From: Triops longicaudatus
Taxonomy: Eukaryota > Arthropoda > Branchiopoda > Notostraca > Triopsidae
Length of the DNA: 64,000 bases
Assembly (NCBI GenBank): GCA_022885665.1
Contig: JAGQDJ010000625.1
Coordinates: 1 to 64,000 of the forward strand
Direction of reading: 5' to 3'
Positions 10,480 to 23,900 of this stretch are shown piece by piece; within the stretch, counting starts at the first letter, position 1, and each line of letters begins with the position of its first letter. The notes below the pieces were generated by a model, which saw only the letters and a list, made by a program, of their open reading frames with translations, was not told where the DNA came from and ran no database searches. Both the position numbers and the translations under genes were made by a program.

Positions 10480-11202
10480 AGTGGTGAACGGTACACAGAG
10501 TTGAAAAAATGAGCGGTATTTCGCGTGTTCACATGTGCTGTGTACTTACCACCCTAAGTTTCACGCTTGTAACTTTTGTTTCTGTTTACAGGTGACTAGC
10601 CGTGCTCGACACGAGCGGATGGAACCATTATCGCATCATTCATTCAATGCTAACTATGCCAAATTGTGCTTCTGTTACAACAAAAAACAAGCTCCGGCAC
10701 AGATGGTATAAATTTTTAAGATTACGCTAATCATTCCGGCTATGTTATCTGACTTCCGTTCTTCCTACGGATTGCAAGTGACATAATGACATCCTACAGA
10801 TTCCAAATCAACCTTTGGCCACTGAAAATTGGGGCCGGGCTCTTCTTTTCATTTTTTTTTATTTCGTGCAAAACCGATTAGTTTACGATGACTGATAAGG
10901 GTATCCCAGTAGACTGGGCGGAGCATGTGGGCAGTAGTAAACCAGCCCTTTATAGGAGTTTCCGCGGTAAGTGTACGATTACGTCATATCAAAGATCTAG
11001 ACGCTTTTGTGAAATCTATAGAACTTTGTGGTTCGGGAAGGAATTCCTAACACGTCATTTAGGAGATTATGACAGACAAAAACCTCACGTGCTTAGCTTC
11101 CACACTTCACTTGTTATATAGTGCAGTTTCAAGACAGTTTGCTTCAGTTTTGTTTCATAACCTTGTCATATTCTACACCGAAAATTGTTTAAACAGTTCA
11201 AA
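10480..11202. promoter_or_regulatory. Divergent intergenic region (membrane-protein gene / M28 gene)
   Basis: The two starts point away from each other across about 720 bp, so this interval probably serves both promoters. I see no reliable TATA box or initiator. A long T tract lies near 10851-10861. Confidence 0.45.
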
Positions 11203-13337
11203 ATGCATTTCTCGTCAACCAAGAACTTGTACTTGTTCCTTCTCGGTTTCCTATTTTTAACAAGTAAGTAGACCAATTTAATATAATCCATATCCCTGTA
11301 ATTCTTTTTGTAAAATGTTACATAGCTCATTAAACTTCGAAGCGGTCGACGCACTTTTGCAGATATACAGCGTGTAGAAATATTTAAAAAATCGCTAAGT
11401 TAGTTCGATTTCTTTTCACAAACCGCTGGGGATATTCTGGAATTCCCATACTGTATTCTTTATTTTGCGTAAGAACTTAACGTATTGTTAACTGCAGTAA
11501 TTACATGGCAGTCATGTCGTCTATAGGGTAGCCCGCAACTTATTTCTTGATTAGAGCTGCCATTACTTCGTTCTGCTCACGTTTTTGGTCTTCACTGTAG
11601 ATTTATAGCGGCTTATAAAGCTGTAGTTTACTTTTCGGCGATCATTTAGTGCTTTCTTTGAGGATCAAACTGATAGTAAGAGGCAGATAATGTAAACACG
11701 AGTTCAACATGGCCGCATAACCACTACCGGAAATTGTCAAACCGGACATCCGGAAACCTAGCACGCAATAGTACAAGAAAGACACAACGCAAATCTCAGA
11801 ATATGTTTGTAATGAAGAGCGAAGAGTACTAAAATTTCACATTATGTAAATTCCAGGTGTTTCAGAGTCGCAATCACTGCGGTTAGCTACTGAAACCACT
11901 GGGCGTATACAGCGCTACCTAGATCTATTGCAGAAATATTTCGCGAAGCCTCGTCACCCAGCCACCCCAGAAGATTGGCTATTTACAAGAACTGGCATCA
12001 CAGAGGAATTCGAAAGCATCCTTTATGGATTACCTCGCACCCAACTGGAACATCAGTCCTTTACATCAGTTGTTTACTCCGATCGAGACACAGTCATTCC
12101 TGTAAAATACTTGAACCGTGATTTTTTTTCACAACATTATTTGAAAATAATACGTCTAGGTCGATGGAGAAAATATCATCGCTGTATTCCGAGGGAAAGC
12201 TTGGGGAACCAAAGATGATGAAATCCTCGTCATTGGATCGCATTACGATACCGACGCCATTACCTTAGGCATCGACGACAATGGTTCAGGAGTGGTGGCC
12301 ATGCTAGAAGTTGCTAGAATGTTAGCTGAAGGCCTTGCTTTGAAAGAATTCACGCTCAATCATACTGTTATTTTCGTTGCCTTCGATATTCAACGCCACG
12401 AACACGTAAAAAGATTAATTCTAAAATATTTTGGTGATTGCAAATACTACATTTTAGGGACTGACCTGGTTTGAAGAAGAAGGTACTGGCAGCCATTTTT
12501 TCGTCAGGGAAAAGCTGCGTTCGATCTTATACCAAGACGTGAAGCCCAAGTTTAAGGGCGCCATCATCCTAGATGCCATTTTGAATTACGTTGATACGCC
12601 AAATGCACAAGTCCTTCCTGAACAATTTGCTGAAGTAAGTAATCGTCTTTTTCGTTATGTTATATTTTGACTAACATACGGCTCCGTAAAGACATTTCCA
12701 GTAGCTAACGACTACGTGCTGAACAACCAAAATAAGGGAGACTTTATCGGCTTAGTAAATCAAGACGGACGCTATAATACTTCCAACTTGACCAATGCTA
12801 TCTTCTCTGCCTGGAAAGCAGTGCCTTACAGTCCTCATTATCCCTTAATCAACATGGAAGTCAAAGCCACGAAATACACTTATGCCTTGTACGAATTCTT
12901 GAGACAAGACCACCTCGCTTTTTGGAATAATATGGTTGATGAAACGCCACAACCGTTACCCGCCATCTTGCTAACTGATACAGGTATCAGATTGACGAAG
13001 TTCGCTTTCGAACGACGTCACTATAACGTGCAATATTTTAATATCGTAGGAAAATGGCGCCGAATGCCTGCAGAATGTCCTGAGCCTTGCCAAGTAGCGT
13101 CTATCCTCGACGAAAGTAAATTAGATTTAATGGACCAGGTGGTTCACACGTTGTACCGAACGGTTACCTCCCTCCAAACCGAAGGTAAGATAAACAATAA
13201 TCTAAGCATTTAATCTAATAGTGAAATTATTTGCATCAATAGCACGTCCAAGGGGCAACGGAAGTGCGGAAAAGCAAGCTACCATACTATCCATCGTCCT
13301 CTCAGTTTTGACAGCCGCTCTCTGCTCTCGCAAATAA
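11203..13337 (+). CDS. Secreted, possibly GPI-anchored M28-family metallopeptidase homologue
   Basis: Exons 11203-11263, 11857-12101, 12160-12405, 12458-12634, 12692-13184 and 13243-13337 give 438 aa. A signal peptide (MHFSSTKNLYLFLLGFLFLT) is followed by a helical lead and an M28 core: LVIGSHYDTDA (His130), GIDDNGSGVVAMLEVARML (Asp141/142), FVAFD, FEEEGTGSHFF (Glu190-192), AIILDA (Asp223) and AILLTDTG. These correspond to the first zinc ligands and catalytic Glu region of the family. The usual C-terminal YHTxxDT zinc-ligand motif is not recognisable. A 66-bp in-frame stretch (12984-13049) has intron-like ends; if spliced out the protein is 416 aa. The C-terminus is GNGSA plus a roughly 15-residue hydrophobic run and CSRK, suggesting a GPI signal or short anchor. 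Substrate unknown; the active site may be degenerate. Convergent with NAT10. Confidence 0.88.
11264..11856 (+). other. First intron of the M28 gene
   Basis: A 593-bp intron between the signal-peptide exon (donor GTAAGT) and the second exon (acceptor TTCCAG). A second in-frame acceptor 9 bp downstream (GTTTCAG) could drop three residues. Nothing else recognised. Confidence 0.8.
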
Positions 13338-13427
13338 TATACTTATAGCATTAATTTATAATTTTTATACTCTGTATTGTTGCGCCCAAGAGTGAATACA
13401 TCGGTTTAAAGAAACATGTAAAAACGC
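13338..13427. terminator. Shared 3' interval of convergent M28 and NAT10 genes
   Basis: Only 90 bp separate the two stop codons (13335-13337 on plus, 13430-13428 on minus). Both transcripts must be cleaved and polyadenylated here or overlap at their 3' ends. The interval is AT-rich; I see no perfect AATAAA serving either strand. Confidence 0.5.
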
Positions 13428-16400
13428 TCACTTCTTCCTAAATTTCTTCTTATCTTTCTTCCCCATACGTTTTAATTCCGTGTCAATCAAAGACTCTTCT
13501 TCGGCTGGTCGCTTTTCGCCACTATTGAAAAAAAAAATTTCAATTGCATGTAAAATCAAAGAACGCGAAAAAGTTTAAAGAATTACGAAACAAAAAGAAA
13601 CTGAACGCATGTACACATAACGCCAATCAGATAAGGAGTACTCTTTCTAGAATAACTCTTCTGAAAATTTATTACCTCTTGACACTGACGGACGTTTTGG
13701 TAGTGCCTGAGGCTAAAGCTTTCTGCCATTCATCTTCGGAACCTTTTATCGCGTACCGAGATAAGTCTTCTTTTTTTAACTTGGCAAGTTCTTTGCGTTG
13801 TTGTTCTTTCAATGCCTGCGGAAAGAACAAAGTAAGCTCTTTGATAAAGAACAATAACTAGGAATCTTTCCAAAAAGCGTACTTTGGTAGCTTCTTCGAA
13901 TTCCTCATCCAAAGGTTTGGAGATTTCTTTCTCTTCAATTTCTGAAAGATTGGCTTTCATTAGATTCCTTCCATCCTTCTTCAAGTTCATTGCCGCTGCT
14001 ATCTCCTCTTCCAAAATGGAATTAAAATACTGCGATGCTTTTCTTATCGCCCGATTGAAAAGACCAAGTAACTGCGTTGCGGGTAATTCCAGCTCTTTAG
14101 CCAAATCGTCCACTGTTTTATGTTGCAATCCCAAACCCAACAAAATCGCCTACAAAATTACAAGAATGTTAACTTCCTTTCGATTTCACATTTGAAAAGT
14201 CAGACTCTTTATAAGACAAAACGATAAATAGTATAAAAACAGAGAATGATAAATAGTGGAAAACTCGTACTATTTCTTCTAAGCCTGTTTAGCACAAATG
14301 TGTGAAATTTTGTTCACTTTATATTTTGCCATTTAAGAACAAGAAACTGTCTGACGAAACATTGATGTTATATTATTAAACAGAAGGTTGGCTAGGAATA
14401 AAAAGTACGCTGCTTAAATTTATAACAATATTTTTTATAGTACAAGAGAAATACCGCTTGTGCTGCTGAGAAGTGTACATCTCCCATCTTTTTCGCAAAA
14501 TAGAAATGTGCCAACGGAGGTAACAAATCCGTAATTAAATGGTAGTCAGCCATATTTTGCGAATAGAGTTCCAAGCGCTTCAGGTCGTATGGAGTCATCA
14601 CAACTTCCAATTCTTGCTTGGAAAGTCCTATGCAAAGAATCATTTTAAACAATATTGATTTTAAAAAATACTAAGCAGAAGTACGAAATGTAACACAATT
14701 ACTCGCGGTTTATAAAAAAGCCCCTACGAAGCTTTAAAATCAACGGGCTTCATTGTACAATGCAGACCTTGTTTGCATATAGTAATTTATACCTAAGCCC
14801 GCTTACGGCGAACCATTGATTCAGACAGATAAGCACGTAAGTCGACTTCCCATTCAAAAGTGGAAAAATGTAATCAAAATAAATAAAAAGTAATTAAAAA
14901 ACATATAGACATGTCTGCGCCTAAAGCGAAGTCACACTCTAGGTCAATCTTAAAATAAATAACGAAAAGCAAACAAAATATATAAAAAAAATACCTGAAG
15001 GCTGTTCTTCCATTGCTTTATTTTGCAAAAGCGCTAAGACTAACGCTGGGTTGAATTGTCGAAACTGGAAGCCCAAAAGAGACAAGAATCTACGCCTGAA
15101 ATCAATCCAAAAGGCATGCAGCCAATCCGCATTAACTTCTTGAGCGTGGAGAACTTTTAGCATAATACAGGAATGTTCTCCCGTGAGTTCATTTGCCGTC
15201 TGCCGTAAATACACAGGCACAAAATCACCCCTCTTCCAGAATTTCAACAAAGGGGCAGTTAAACCGTACGACACACCCATATAATCCAGCCTCTCTGCTT
15301 GTCTTTCACTTAATTTAAGCAATAGTGGAGGTAAATTCTTGCGCGGTCCTACAAAATGACACAATTCGATATGTTTCACACACACTCACTGAAGAAAACT
15401 TTATACCTAAATTTTCTTTAAGAAGGTCCAAATCGTCTTGACCCACTGGATCTAATTCCGTTTTCACGTCTTTTTCGTCAACATTCGGAATCTTGAGTTC
15501 ATAGTACGCTTGCAGAATTTGCAATGCCCGACTTCCATATCCCATCTAATGTAAAAGGAAACACTTGTGTTAACTTCGTTAATGGTGTGATAAATGAAAA
15601 TAAATAAAATTTAAAATGAGTACCATTCCACTAAAATCGTACAAATAGGACACAAGCAGATCACAATGTTACGTAACTACGATTTCGATCGTCTTTAAAA
15701 ACAATTCGACCAAAATCTTATAAAGAACACTCAAGAAGTAATTATATTACATCACGAAAATTTTAACTGTTAAAATTTTGACTTTCTATTAAAAAAAAAA
15801 ATCCATCCGATTTTAAATTTTCTTATGAACACGTTCTAGTCGCTTATTGACAATAGCATTCCACCAAGAAACAATGGGAGTTCCTTCACATATGTTCTTC
15901 CCAACAACGAATTAATTCACAACAGGCTAATGCAAAGATAAAACTGAACAATAACATAATTCTTAGTTTCGTAAACAAGCACGGTTTCATAATACTTTTT
16001 GATAATCAGGATGAGTCGCAATTCGAACAACGCGAGCCCCAGACAATGAAGGAAAATCTTGATCCTGAAACTGCTGAGCCACTGTCCAAGGAATCAAATC
16101 TCCGGATGCTCTTTGCCCACGAGCCAATCCTTGTCTAATCGAATTCTTCGAAATTTCTCCTTCCAAACAAACTTGCACGGCACACAAAACTTCCGGCAAT
16201 GACGTTTGCTGTGGACGTACTGGTCCCAACAATACAAACAAATGATGTGCTGGTGCGTCGGACAGCATTTGCAAATCATTGGGTGTATTCTAAACCAAAC
16301 ATTTAATTAGCTTACGTTTCGTATCACACAGGACGAATTTTGCACAAAAAGAACGCTAAAGAATGTATGAAGTATTTCTGATTTTCCCCATTTAGATAAA

Positions 16401-18504
16401 TAATGTTACTTTGTAATGTGAAGCAACGAATAAGGACATAATTCGCTGCAAGAAGGCTTCGGATGCTTTGTGGTACGAGAAAAGTGTATCTCGGTTCACG
16501 TAATACAGATCACATTCTTGAGGCGATGGGCAACCAGAAGTCAATGGTAGCGTCAAAGTTGCATCCAAGCATAACAAACTATTTAACCAACTTTCTACAT
16601 TATCACCGGGTTTGTAGCGAATAGACTCATTCAATGTAACCTAAAGTAAAAAAGGATACGCAAACGGCTTTTTTTAAAAAAAACATGTTTGACAGCTTCT
16701 TTAACTTGCTTTTAAGAGATCTGTTATTTTACTTCTGCTAAGGATCTTCCTGAGCTGTTGTCTTTGCTACTTCCCAACGTTTGACTCTGTTGCCGGAGTT
16801 GTTCGATCAACTTCAAGGACAAGGAGCGTCCGGTACCTTCGTAGCCGTTAATGGTGGACGCCATAAAGACCAGGTAAGGTCCTAGTAAGGCCTTCACCAA
16901 AGGTAAAGGAATGGCAGCCGCTTCATCAATGACGACTAATTCGGCCTGACCGAGTTTGGCGGCATCAGCGGGATGGATGTACTGAATCGTTTGACGATGG
17001 TCACGCATAACGTTGACTCGTACCACTGCTTTGTTGAATTCCGGATTGGTGGACTGAATAATTTCATAATCGATGTGTTCTTGATATTCCAATGCGTCAA
17101 AACCTTTACAAAAATCGCTCATTACAATGCAGGCCCTTGTTGATTTACAATTCTGCTTTTGTACCTTTGAGAATAAATTCAAACAAAGTTTTCAAGTTCT
17201 CAGGGCTAGGGCTGGTTACGAAGACATTGGAGTAGCCGAAACCAACGGCGGCAGCCATTGCCAATCCTAAAGCGGCAGATTTGCCCCGACCTCGAGCGGC
17301 CGTGAGGCTCACGGTAGCGCGTAAGGTCTTCTCGGAAATAGCTTCAACAAATTTTAGTAAAGCCTTAGCTTGATCAACCGTCCGGCATAAGTTGACTAAC
17401 ACGCCCACTGGTTGAACGTCCTGCAAGCTTTCTTTTAAGTTCTGTAGCTCTTGTTCACTGGGGGTAGATTGAGAATCTTCAGATTTGGAGACAGGGGCGA
17501 TCGATAAGGCGTGGGAAGAAATCGGTAGAACGTTCAGCTGATCATCCACCACTAAACAGTCTTTACATGACGTGAGTGACAGAATGAATCTGATAAAGGA
17601 TAACGTAGGTTAATATTATACTTTTTAAACATTAAACTAAATTTGACTACCGTTCATTAAATCGTCCTACTACGTCTTGATGTGCTTCCGTACGGTAACG
17701 AGCGTGTACGTCCATTGTTAAGGTATACAACTGTTTCAAAGAAGAAACGGATTTCAGCAGTAAGACCACTACGCCACCTCCTTCTACCGTTTCGATGGTA
17801 CGGGCGAGAAGATTTGGTGTCAATGCCTCGAAATCCTAAATGATAGGAGAACACGGTGTGATCAATAAATCTACTTTCCAAAATGACAATAATATAATTT
17901 ATTAAATGAACACTTTTTAGTAATGCCGTTACCATATCTTCAATTGCTTTCATACTTATAAAAAACCTACACTGCATAAAAAAACTCAACGAGCATAATG
18001 AAATTACGTCAAAAATTACCTGTAAAATACACATGCCGAAAGTATTGCCCAAAATTTTGTGTGTTTCGGCATAGTAGCAATAACGGATGTTTGTGGACGA
18101 GACGAAAAGTTCAAACGGGTCTTCCTCATTCACATCTAGCTTTCCGTTTTTCATTTTTTTCTGCAATTGTCGCATTCGTTTCTTACGGTGACTGGAACAC
18201 AACACGTTAGAATTTGCCAACATAGGAATGTTCCATACCTGCTAAAGCCCAAGTCTTTTTTGTAACACCATAAAACGCTCGGACGTGCTTTTACTGAAGC
18301 TTTGGATAGCATGTGGTGAAGGATGACAACCTTTTTGAACGAGAACGTTTAGCCGATTAATTCACAATCAACGTGAGTACGAAAGAATAGGTTTACCTGA
18401 TCTCGTCCTTTGTCGCCGACAACCACAAAGAAAGAACGATGGCCAAGGTGAATGCCATTTTCTATTAGAACTCTGATTCTATTGTCGATCTTTTTGCGCA
18501 CCAT
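13428..18504 (-). CDS. NAT10: RNA cytidine acetyltransferase (NAT10 homologue)
   Basis: Complete, 1014 aa (human 1025). Exons: 18504-18397, 18330-18239, 18191-18020, 17835-17651, 17589-17165, 17103-16733, 16640-16410, 16289-15996, 15545-15407, 15348-14995, 14627-14455, 14149-13883, 13815-13676, 13521-13428; all phases agree. N-terminus MVRKKIDNRIRVLIENG; TmcA-type N-domain with DPFELFVSSTNIRYCYY; helicase module with P-loop GRGKSAALG (about 286-294) and IDEA (386-389); GNAT fold with RVVRIATHPDYQ and the acetyl-CoA loop MGYGSRA (about 615-633); C-terminal tRNA/rRNA-binding part; Lys-rich tail. Family role: ATP-dependent N4-acetylation of cytidine in 18S rRNA, and with THUMPD1 in tRNA Ser/Leu, in the nucleolus. 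Active-site motifs are intact. The last exon is a short basic tail of 31 residues. Upstream neighbour is the gene desert. Confidence 0.97.
15546..15995 (-). other. NAT10 intron 8
   Basis: A 450-bp AT-rich intron, the longest in this gene. It splits the GNAT acetyl-CoA loop between HPDYQK and MGYGSRA. Nothing else seen inside it. Confidence 0.85.
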
Positions 18505-20878
18505 GGTTTGATTTCTGAGTCTAATTTATTAGTTACACACGAAAGTAAATGGTTTTCAACGCACAAACCCACGTGGATATCGCCGCTTTAATTGTTAACA
18601 CAAACTATATAGTATATGAATTCACAAGGGGTGTATTCTAAGCTCTGCAAAACTGGAGTAGCTAGCGCCTCTAGCGCTAAGCGTGGAGTAGTCTTATTGT
18701 TTCTTGTAGAAGCAGCATGGTTAACGTTAGCGCCGTAAAATTTGAAAGCCCTACACGAAAAGATTCGAATCTCACTTGGAAACCTATTAGTAACCAAAAC
18801 AAAGCGAAAAAGTGGTGAAGTGAACATAAATTTAAACATAACTACACTTAAATCTTCAAAGATGCCTCAGGACTCACACAAGACCAACCTTATTAAATTG
18901 TTTCACCCAAATTTTGATCTACACCGTAATGAAATTTGAACTCAATTGTATACTGATCCGTACGTGTAGTCCACAAAAACCACTTGTGAGCAAAATCTCG
19001 ATTAACGTGCTGGTGTCCCAGGTTTTGATGAACTCTACAGTACTGCACCCGTAAGTAACATTTCAAAAGTAATAAAAAATATCGACTTAACTTAGGTGTG
19101 TCATTCATGTACTTAGGCAAGTTTAACATGCTAATATGAAGCAAAATGCGTAATGTAGATTGAATGTAGTTTCCAGTTATTGTTTTTGTACGTTGTTGGG
19201 CCTGCCACGTTAGGTCATAAACGAGAAATGGGCGAGCAAACGGATTGGAGCGGGGGATTAATCCGTTTTCAGTTGACTTGTTCATTGGATTGTTTTGTCT
19301 TGCGATATCTTTATATGCGAGAGTCACCGTTAGTTTTTGACAAGTTAAGAAGATTAACTATGCGTCTTTTTAGCTTTACGTAAGCAACGAATTAAGATGA
19401 TAATCCGTTTCCTGCCTCCCTTTCTTTTAAGGTAGACTAGGATTGCATCAATCAAAATATACTTCATTTCACGCTATAAGCATCGGGTTATACAGCTTGA
19501 GTATTCCTTGTACTGTTAATTACGCATTATACTTCGCAATCAGTAAAGAAAAATGAACGTCTCGGCGGTTTTGTGTGTGATGAATTCGTCTTAGGATGCT
19601 TATCCGCTCGTAAGAATCATGGACGTCCACTTAGTAGCTGTTCCTCAACCATGACTAGACTCCTCAGGAATCTAATCTTGAAAAACATCTCACGCCGTAT
19701 GGCTGAAATAGAAAAACGTGAAAACTTGGGACTGAATTGTTTAAGGTATCCTGGAAGGCTGTTAATATTAGCTACATGCTGGGTACCAATTGCATTTTAA
19801 TGAATCCCACAGGTTCCCTAACACGTATTCTTCCTCTCTGTTTCTGCAATGCTTCTCTTCCACGGAACAGTAAGACTTCCAATAGCATATCTCTTAAATC
19901 CTTAACGAGAGCTTGCTATACACTTTTAAGAGCTTTTGGACTCCGTGACCCGTAGAAGTTTCAGCTCTAGCATTAGATTGGGGCGGGAATCGATTTTAAA
20001 ATTGTCACCAAGTCTCTTTTAGAACACTAAACATTGACTTTTCACTCGAAATCTTCGTCATTGATCCCTAATAATGCGCCATATGCACGCAAAGTGGGGA
20101 AAGAAGCGGGAGGTCTTTGCATTTACAATGGCCTTCCACGTGTGTATGTGTGTGAAGAGGCCTGGTGATTGCGACGGATGACAGATCCATGCCTTCCGCA
20201 CACCCCTTCTTTTCCCCTGACTTGAATGCTCACTTTGCATTCAATTCAAGTCTCAAGTAGAGTTCATGACTCACTTATATACGACGTCCCTGCCATAGAT
20301 CGCCCCTACGGAAACTTCGGAAACAAGAGACTGAAAGTAATTCAGAATGAAAAGTAGATGACCACTGTCCATTCCATAAGAAGGACTCGTTTCCCAGCCC
20401 TTCTGGGAAACTTCGGGCAAGTCCAGGACGCTACGATAGAGCACATCTTCTTGCTCCACTATGGGCAAGCAAGCATAGCGGTTTCCGGATCCGGTCACGT
20501 GAACTTTCTATTCAATTTCAGTGTGACCCTTTTCGATTTCCTCTTAGAAACCCAAAAGATTCCAAGCCCGTGAAGAAAATTGCACGTCACATTTCTTTTG
20601 TTTTCTCAAACCACCCGATTTCGCGAGTTTAGTTCCCAGAATCTCGTAAAACGATGTTTAGCACAGACATGGACATCTCAACGACATACAAGTACAGTAT
20701 CTCGTTGAAACTAAGAGAATTTTTTTCTGCTTTAGGAATAATTTTTAGTTTTTCTATTATTTTATACTTAATAGAGGATATTCAAGTTTTGCTTTCATTT
20801 TCACCGAAACAAACAATAGTAACGAATAAATAAATCACACAATTTATCCATGGTAGTATCAAACGTTAGCCTTGACTT

Positions 20879-20882
<4 letters not shown>
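18505..20882. other. NAT10 upstream region, start of gene desert
   Basis: The first few hundred bases should carry the NAT10 promoter. Several short open frames are present on both strands (the longest about 144 codons at 18893-19327, minus), but none resembles a protein. The stretch 20050-20600 is richer in G+C and less repetitive than its surroundings and could be a conserved non-coding element; this is a visual impression only. Confidence 0.4.

Positions 20883-20920
<38 letters not shown>
20883..20920. repeat. Poly-T tract (38 bp)
   Basis: An uninterrupted T run. No adjacent gene copy, target duplication or inverted end was found, so its origin (retro-insert tail or slippage) is undecided. 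Confidence 0.95.
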
Positions 20921-20923
<3 letters not shown>

Positions 20924-23900
20924 TAGATGGGAAAGGAGAAGCATAAGTCTGTTATAATTTTAACGAATTCAGTTTAACTTTGAAACTTTTAGCGATTCTC
21001 CTGGCTACGAATTTGCGTAAGTGTCGAAAATCGGCTACTTTTCAGGATAAGGAGCAGCTGAATGAAGCATCTCGTATGATGGACTCCTAAAATATTCTAT
21101 TTTGTTCAATGAATATGAATACGAGCATCCTTCTTCTCGAATTCCGGCCTAAAAAGGAAAACCGAGACGGAAGTTACCCGGAAGTGTTCTAGTATCGTGT
21201 TTATGATGACCAAGAATTACTCCCGTTTCTGTACAGTACTCCCAAGTGAGTCTGTAGCTCAAAGGACGGGCACGTGACCATATAAATATGCAAATCAATT
21301 GCGGTAAGCTAGTAAGTCGAATAGATCATCTCTGGCTTTGCTAACCATCCCTCCTTGAGGCTTCGTAAAAAGGGTAGCGAACGTAGTAAACATCCGAAAC
21401 GTTGTTTTTTTTTTTGTCTTCAATTGTGTCGTCGCAGAGATTGGAGGCGCACATTGGTATTGTTGAAGTCCGATTCTATCAAGTTATGTTAAAGAAACGA
21501 AAAGAAAATAGAACACCCGCCAAAAGTGTAAGGCCAGGAATTATAGATGAAGGAACTACGAGACAGAGACAGTGTAAGTAGCGGATTTGTTGGAGGAAGA
21601 AATTTAGCACCTTACTAATTTGATTAATTTTCTTAAGACCTGTCTAGAAGTTGATTCTACGATGTGGTACACTTTTGAAAACTATTTTATGTATTCTTTC
21701 ATTGTAAGTTTCACAGGGAAAATTAAATCCATTGTCGGGTTATTTGAGGACAATGTCAGTATTGGTGTATCCAAACGCCACTGAATTCCAACCAATAAAA
21801 GTCGACCAAAACGTTAAAAAATATAAATGTCCTGTGAGCATAAGTTGCAAAATATGTTCGAAATAATCCTCATGTGCTGTTTGACACGCATTAACAGGCG
21901 CAATATTATTAGCTAAGACTCGATAAATTTTTCTACAAACTTTTTATTTCGTTAAGTATGGCCGTTATTAGAGAAAACTAACTTGCAAGCAACGCAACAA
22001 CTAATTTCAGTTGCACTTAAGAAGTCCTGCACCGAGATTTGTAATCTCTTCTTTGTTTGGAATTGTTAGTTCACTACGGGATCATTTTAAGACACACTAA
22101 AAATACTTTTGCAAAGACTAGTCTTCGATCTTTCGCTTCATTTCTCGAACGCTGATTAATGAGCCATATTAAACCTTCTTAGCGTATATTTACTCTTCTT
22201 TAATCTTAGACATATTTAAATAATTTTGGACATACTGAAACGTTTGCTGCAACATACATTCACGTTCGTTGAAGTCGTGCTAATTATCACATGTTAGAAT
22301 TTCCATTGGACAATTTCTTTAAAACTTAATTTCATATCAGCTGCTCACTTAGTCCAATGTTCCTCAAACCTGTGTGAATTGACAAATTGGAAAAAAAAAT
22401 TATTTTCTATTATGGCTTGTTGAAGGTTGTAAAGAGTTGGTTAAAAGAGCTTGTGGATTATTCATATTTGCGTAATAGATAAATATGTTTCAGAAGCACT
22501 TGTTATATTGGCTTGTATTTCAGTTGATTTAATATTGCGTTCACCCAATTTATCAATGTTTTGAACTTAGCAGCATTGCAGGCTTTTGAACATTAATTTT
22601 TCTTTTGTTGGCTGTTTTATTGCCAAATAGATGTTTGTATAACGGTATGCGCGTTCTTTTTTTACGAAGAGCACTAAAAGAACGCTACTTAATTTCTTAC
22701 ATTCACTGAGATCAAAGGTGTTCATTTTTAAATGTTTTAAATTATTTACTTTAACGGGAAGGAAAATCAGCAGAAACAAAATAGGGGTGCACTCCTTACT
22801 TGTATGACTGTGTGGTAATACCGTAGTTTCTGAAAATATCTCTGTCACAAAACATTTCAATTCCATGGCAAATTTTCATTACTGCTCTTTCCAGGTTATA
22901 TAAAACAGAATTCTACTTCCTTGCTAGGTAACGGTGTGATTTGCACATCCGGAGGACTCGCAGAGATGGATTTTTGTCATATAAGGAGCAACGACCACTG
23001 CAGAACTTAAAATGTCAGTATGAAAAATAGAAAAAAATCATAATTTATGGACGTAAGAGTAACCCTTGTTTGTGAGGTAAGCCCGAAATTTTGCGTTTAT
23101 AGAATCAAACCTCTCCGGAATACACCGAGTCTCGGGAGACAGAGCGCGACTTGACATTTTCAAGCGGCGTAACAAAAGCAAACTTTGGTTGTTGTCTCTC
23201 TCCCCTCGAGGTTCCTCTTTTACTTTAGTGTGTATGCGGCACCCTCAGTTCTCCCCTTTTTCGGGTGTTACACCCCCTTCTCTTGCACTTTAGTGAGTGC
23301 TTTTCGCTTTCAAAAGCATTTCCACCTTGAAAACCTGGTCCCTTTTTTATTTGGCCAAGGTTTTCAATCGATAAGGTAGTATATACACTTTTACCCCCCC
23401 CCCCCCTTTAGTCGTCCCTAAAAAAAGGGGGTGAGAGACGTAAAAATGGATAGGAAAAACAACTAGGTGGTATCGGTTTGCCAGAACTTTAGTCTAACGT
23501 TCCAGATACCAATAGTAAAGCGGGAAATGTTTAGTGGCGTACTTAAGGAAACCCGAGCTGAGATTTCAACGCTCCAATAGCAAACCAGCAAGATGAAAGA
23601 TTGGCTCCATTTTTTCTCTCTCAGGAGTTTTCATCCGGAAGAAAATTTTGGCGGGCTGGAGGTTTAAAAGGTTTTTACTTTGTTGAGTCTCTATTAGCTG
23701 CTTCACCGAGTCTATTATTATGCCAAGTTGTTACGGTAAAGTTTCATGAGAAACTTATTTGGCGTCTAGTTTAATGGTTGGCTCAAACTGTGCTCCAAGC
23801 TTCCATCACAGGGATCACAGTACAATAGCAAAGAAATGTCGCTTTTCGTTTTAAGTTTGGAGGAAATAAAATGTAATAATTTATTTGGGAATGTACAAAA

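Noticed and set aside
20883..20920. Poly-T as the tail of a processed retrocopy on the minus strand
   Set aside because: No coding similarity upstream of the presumed tail and no target duplication.
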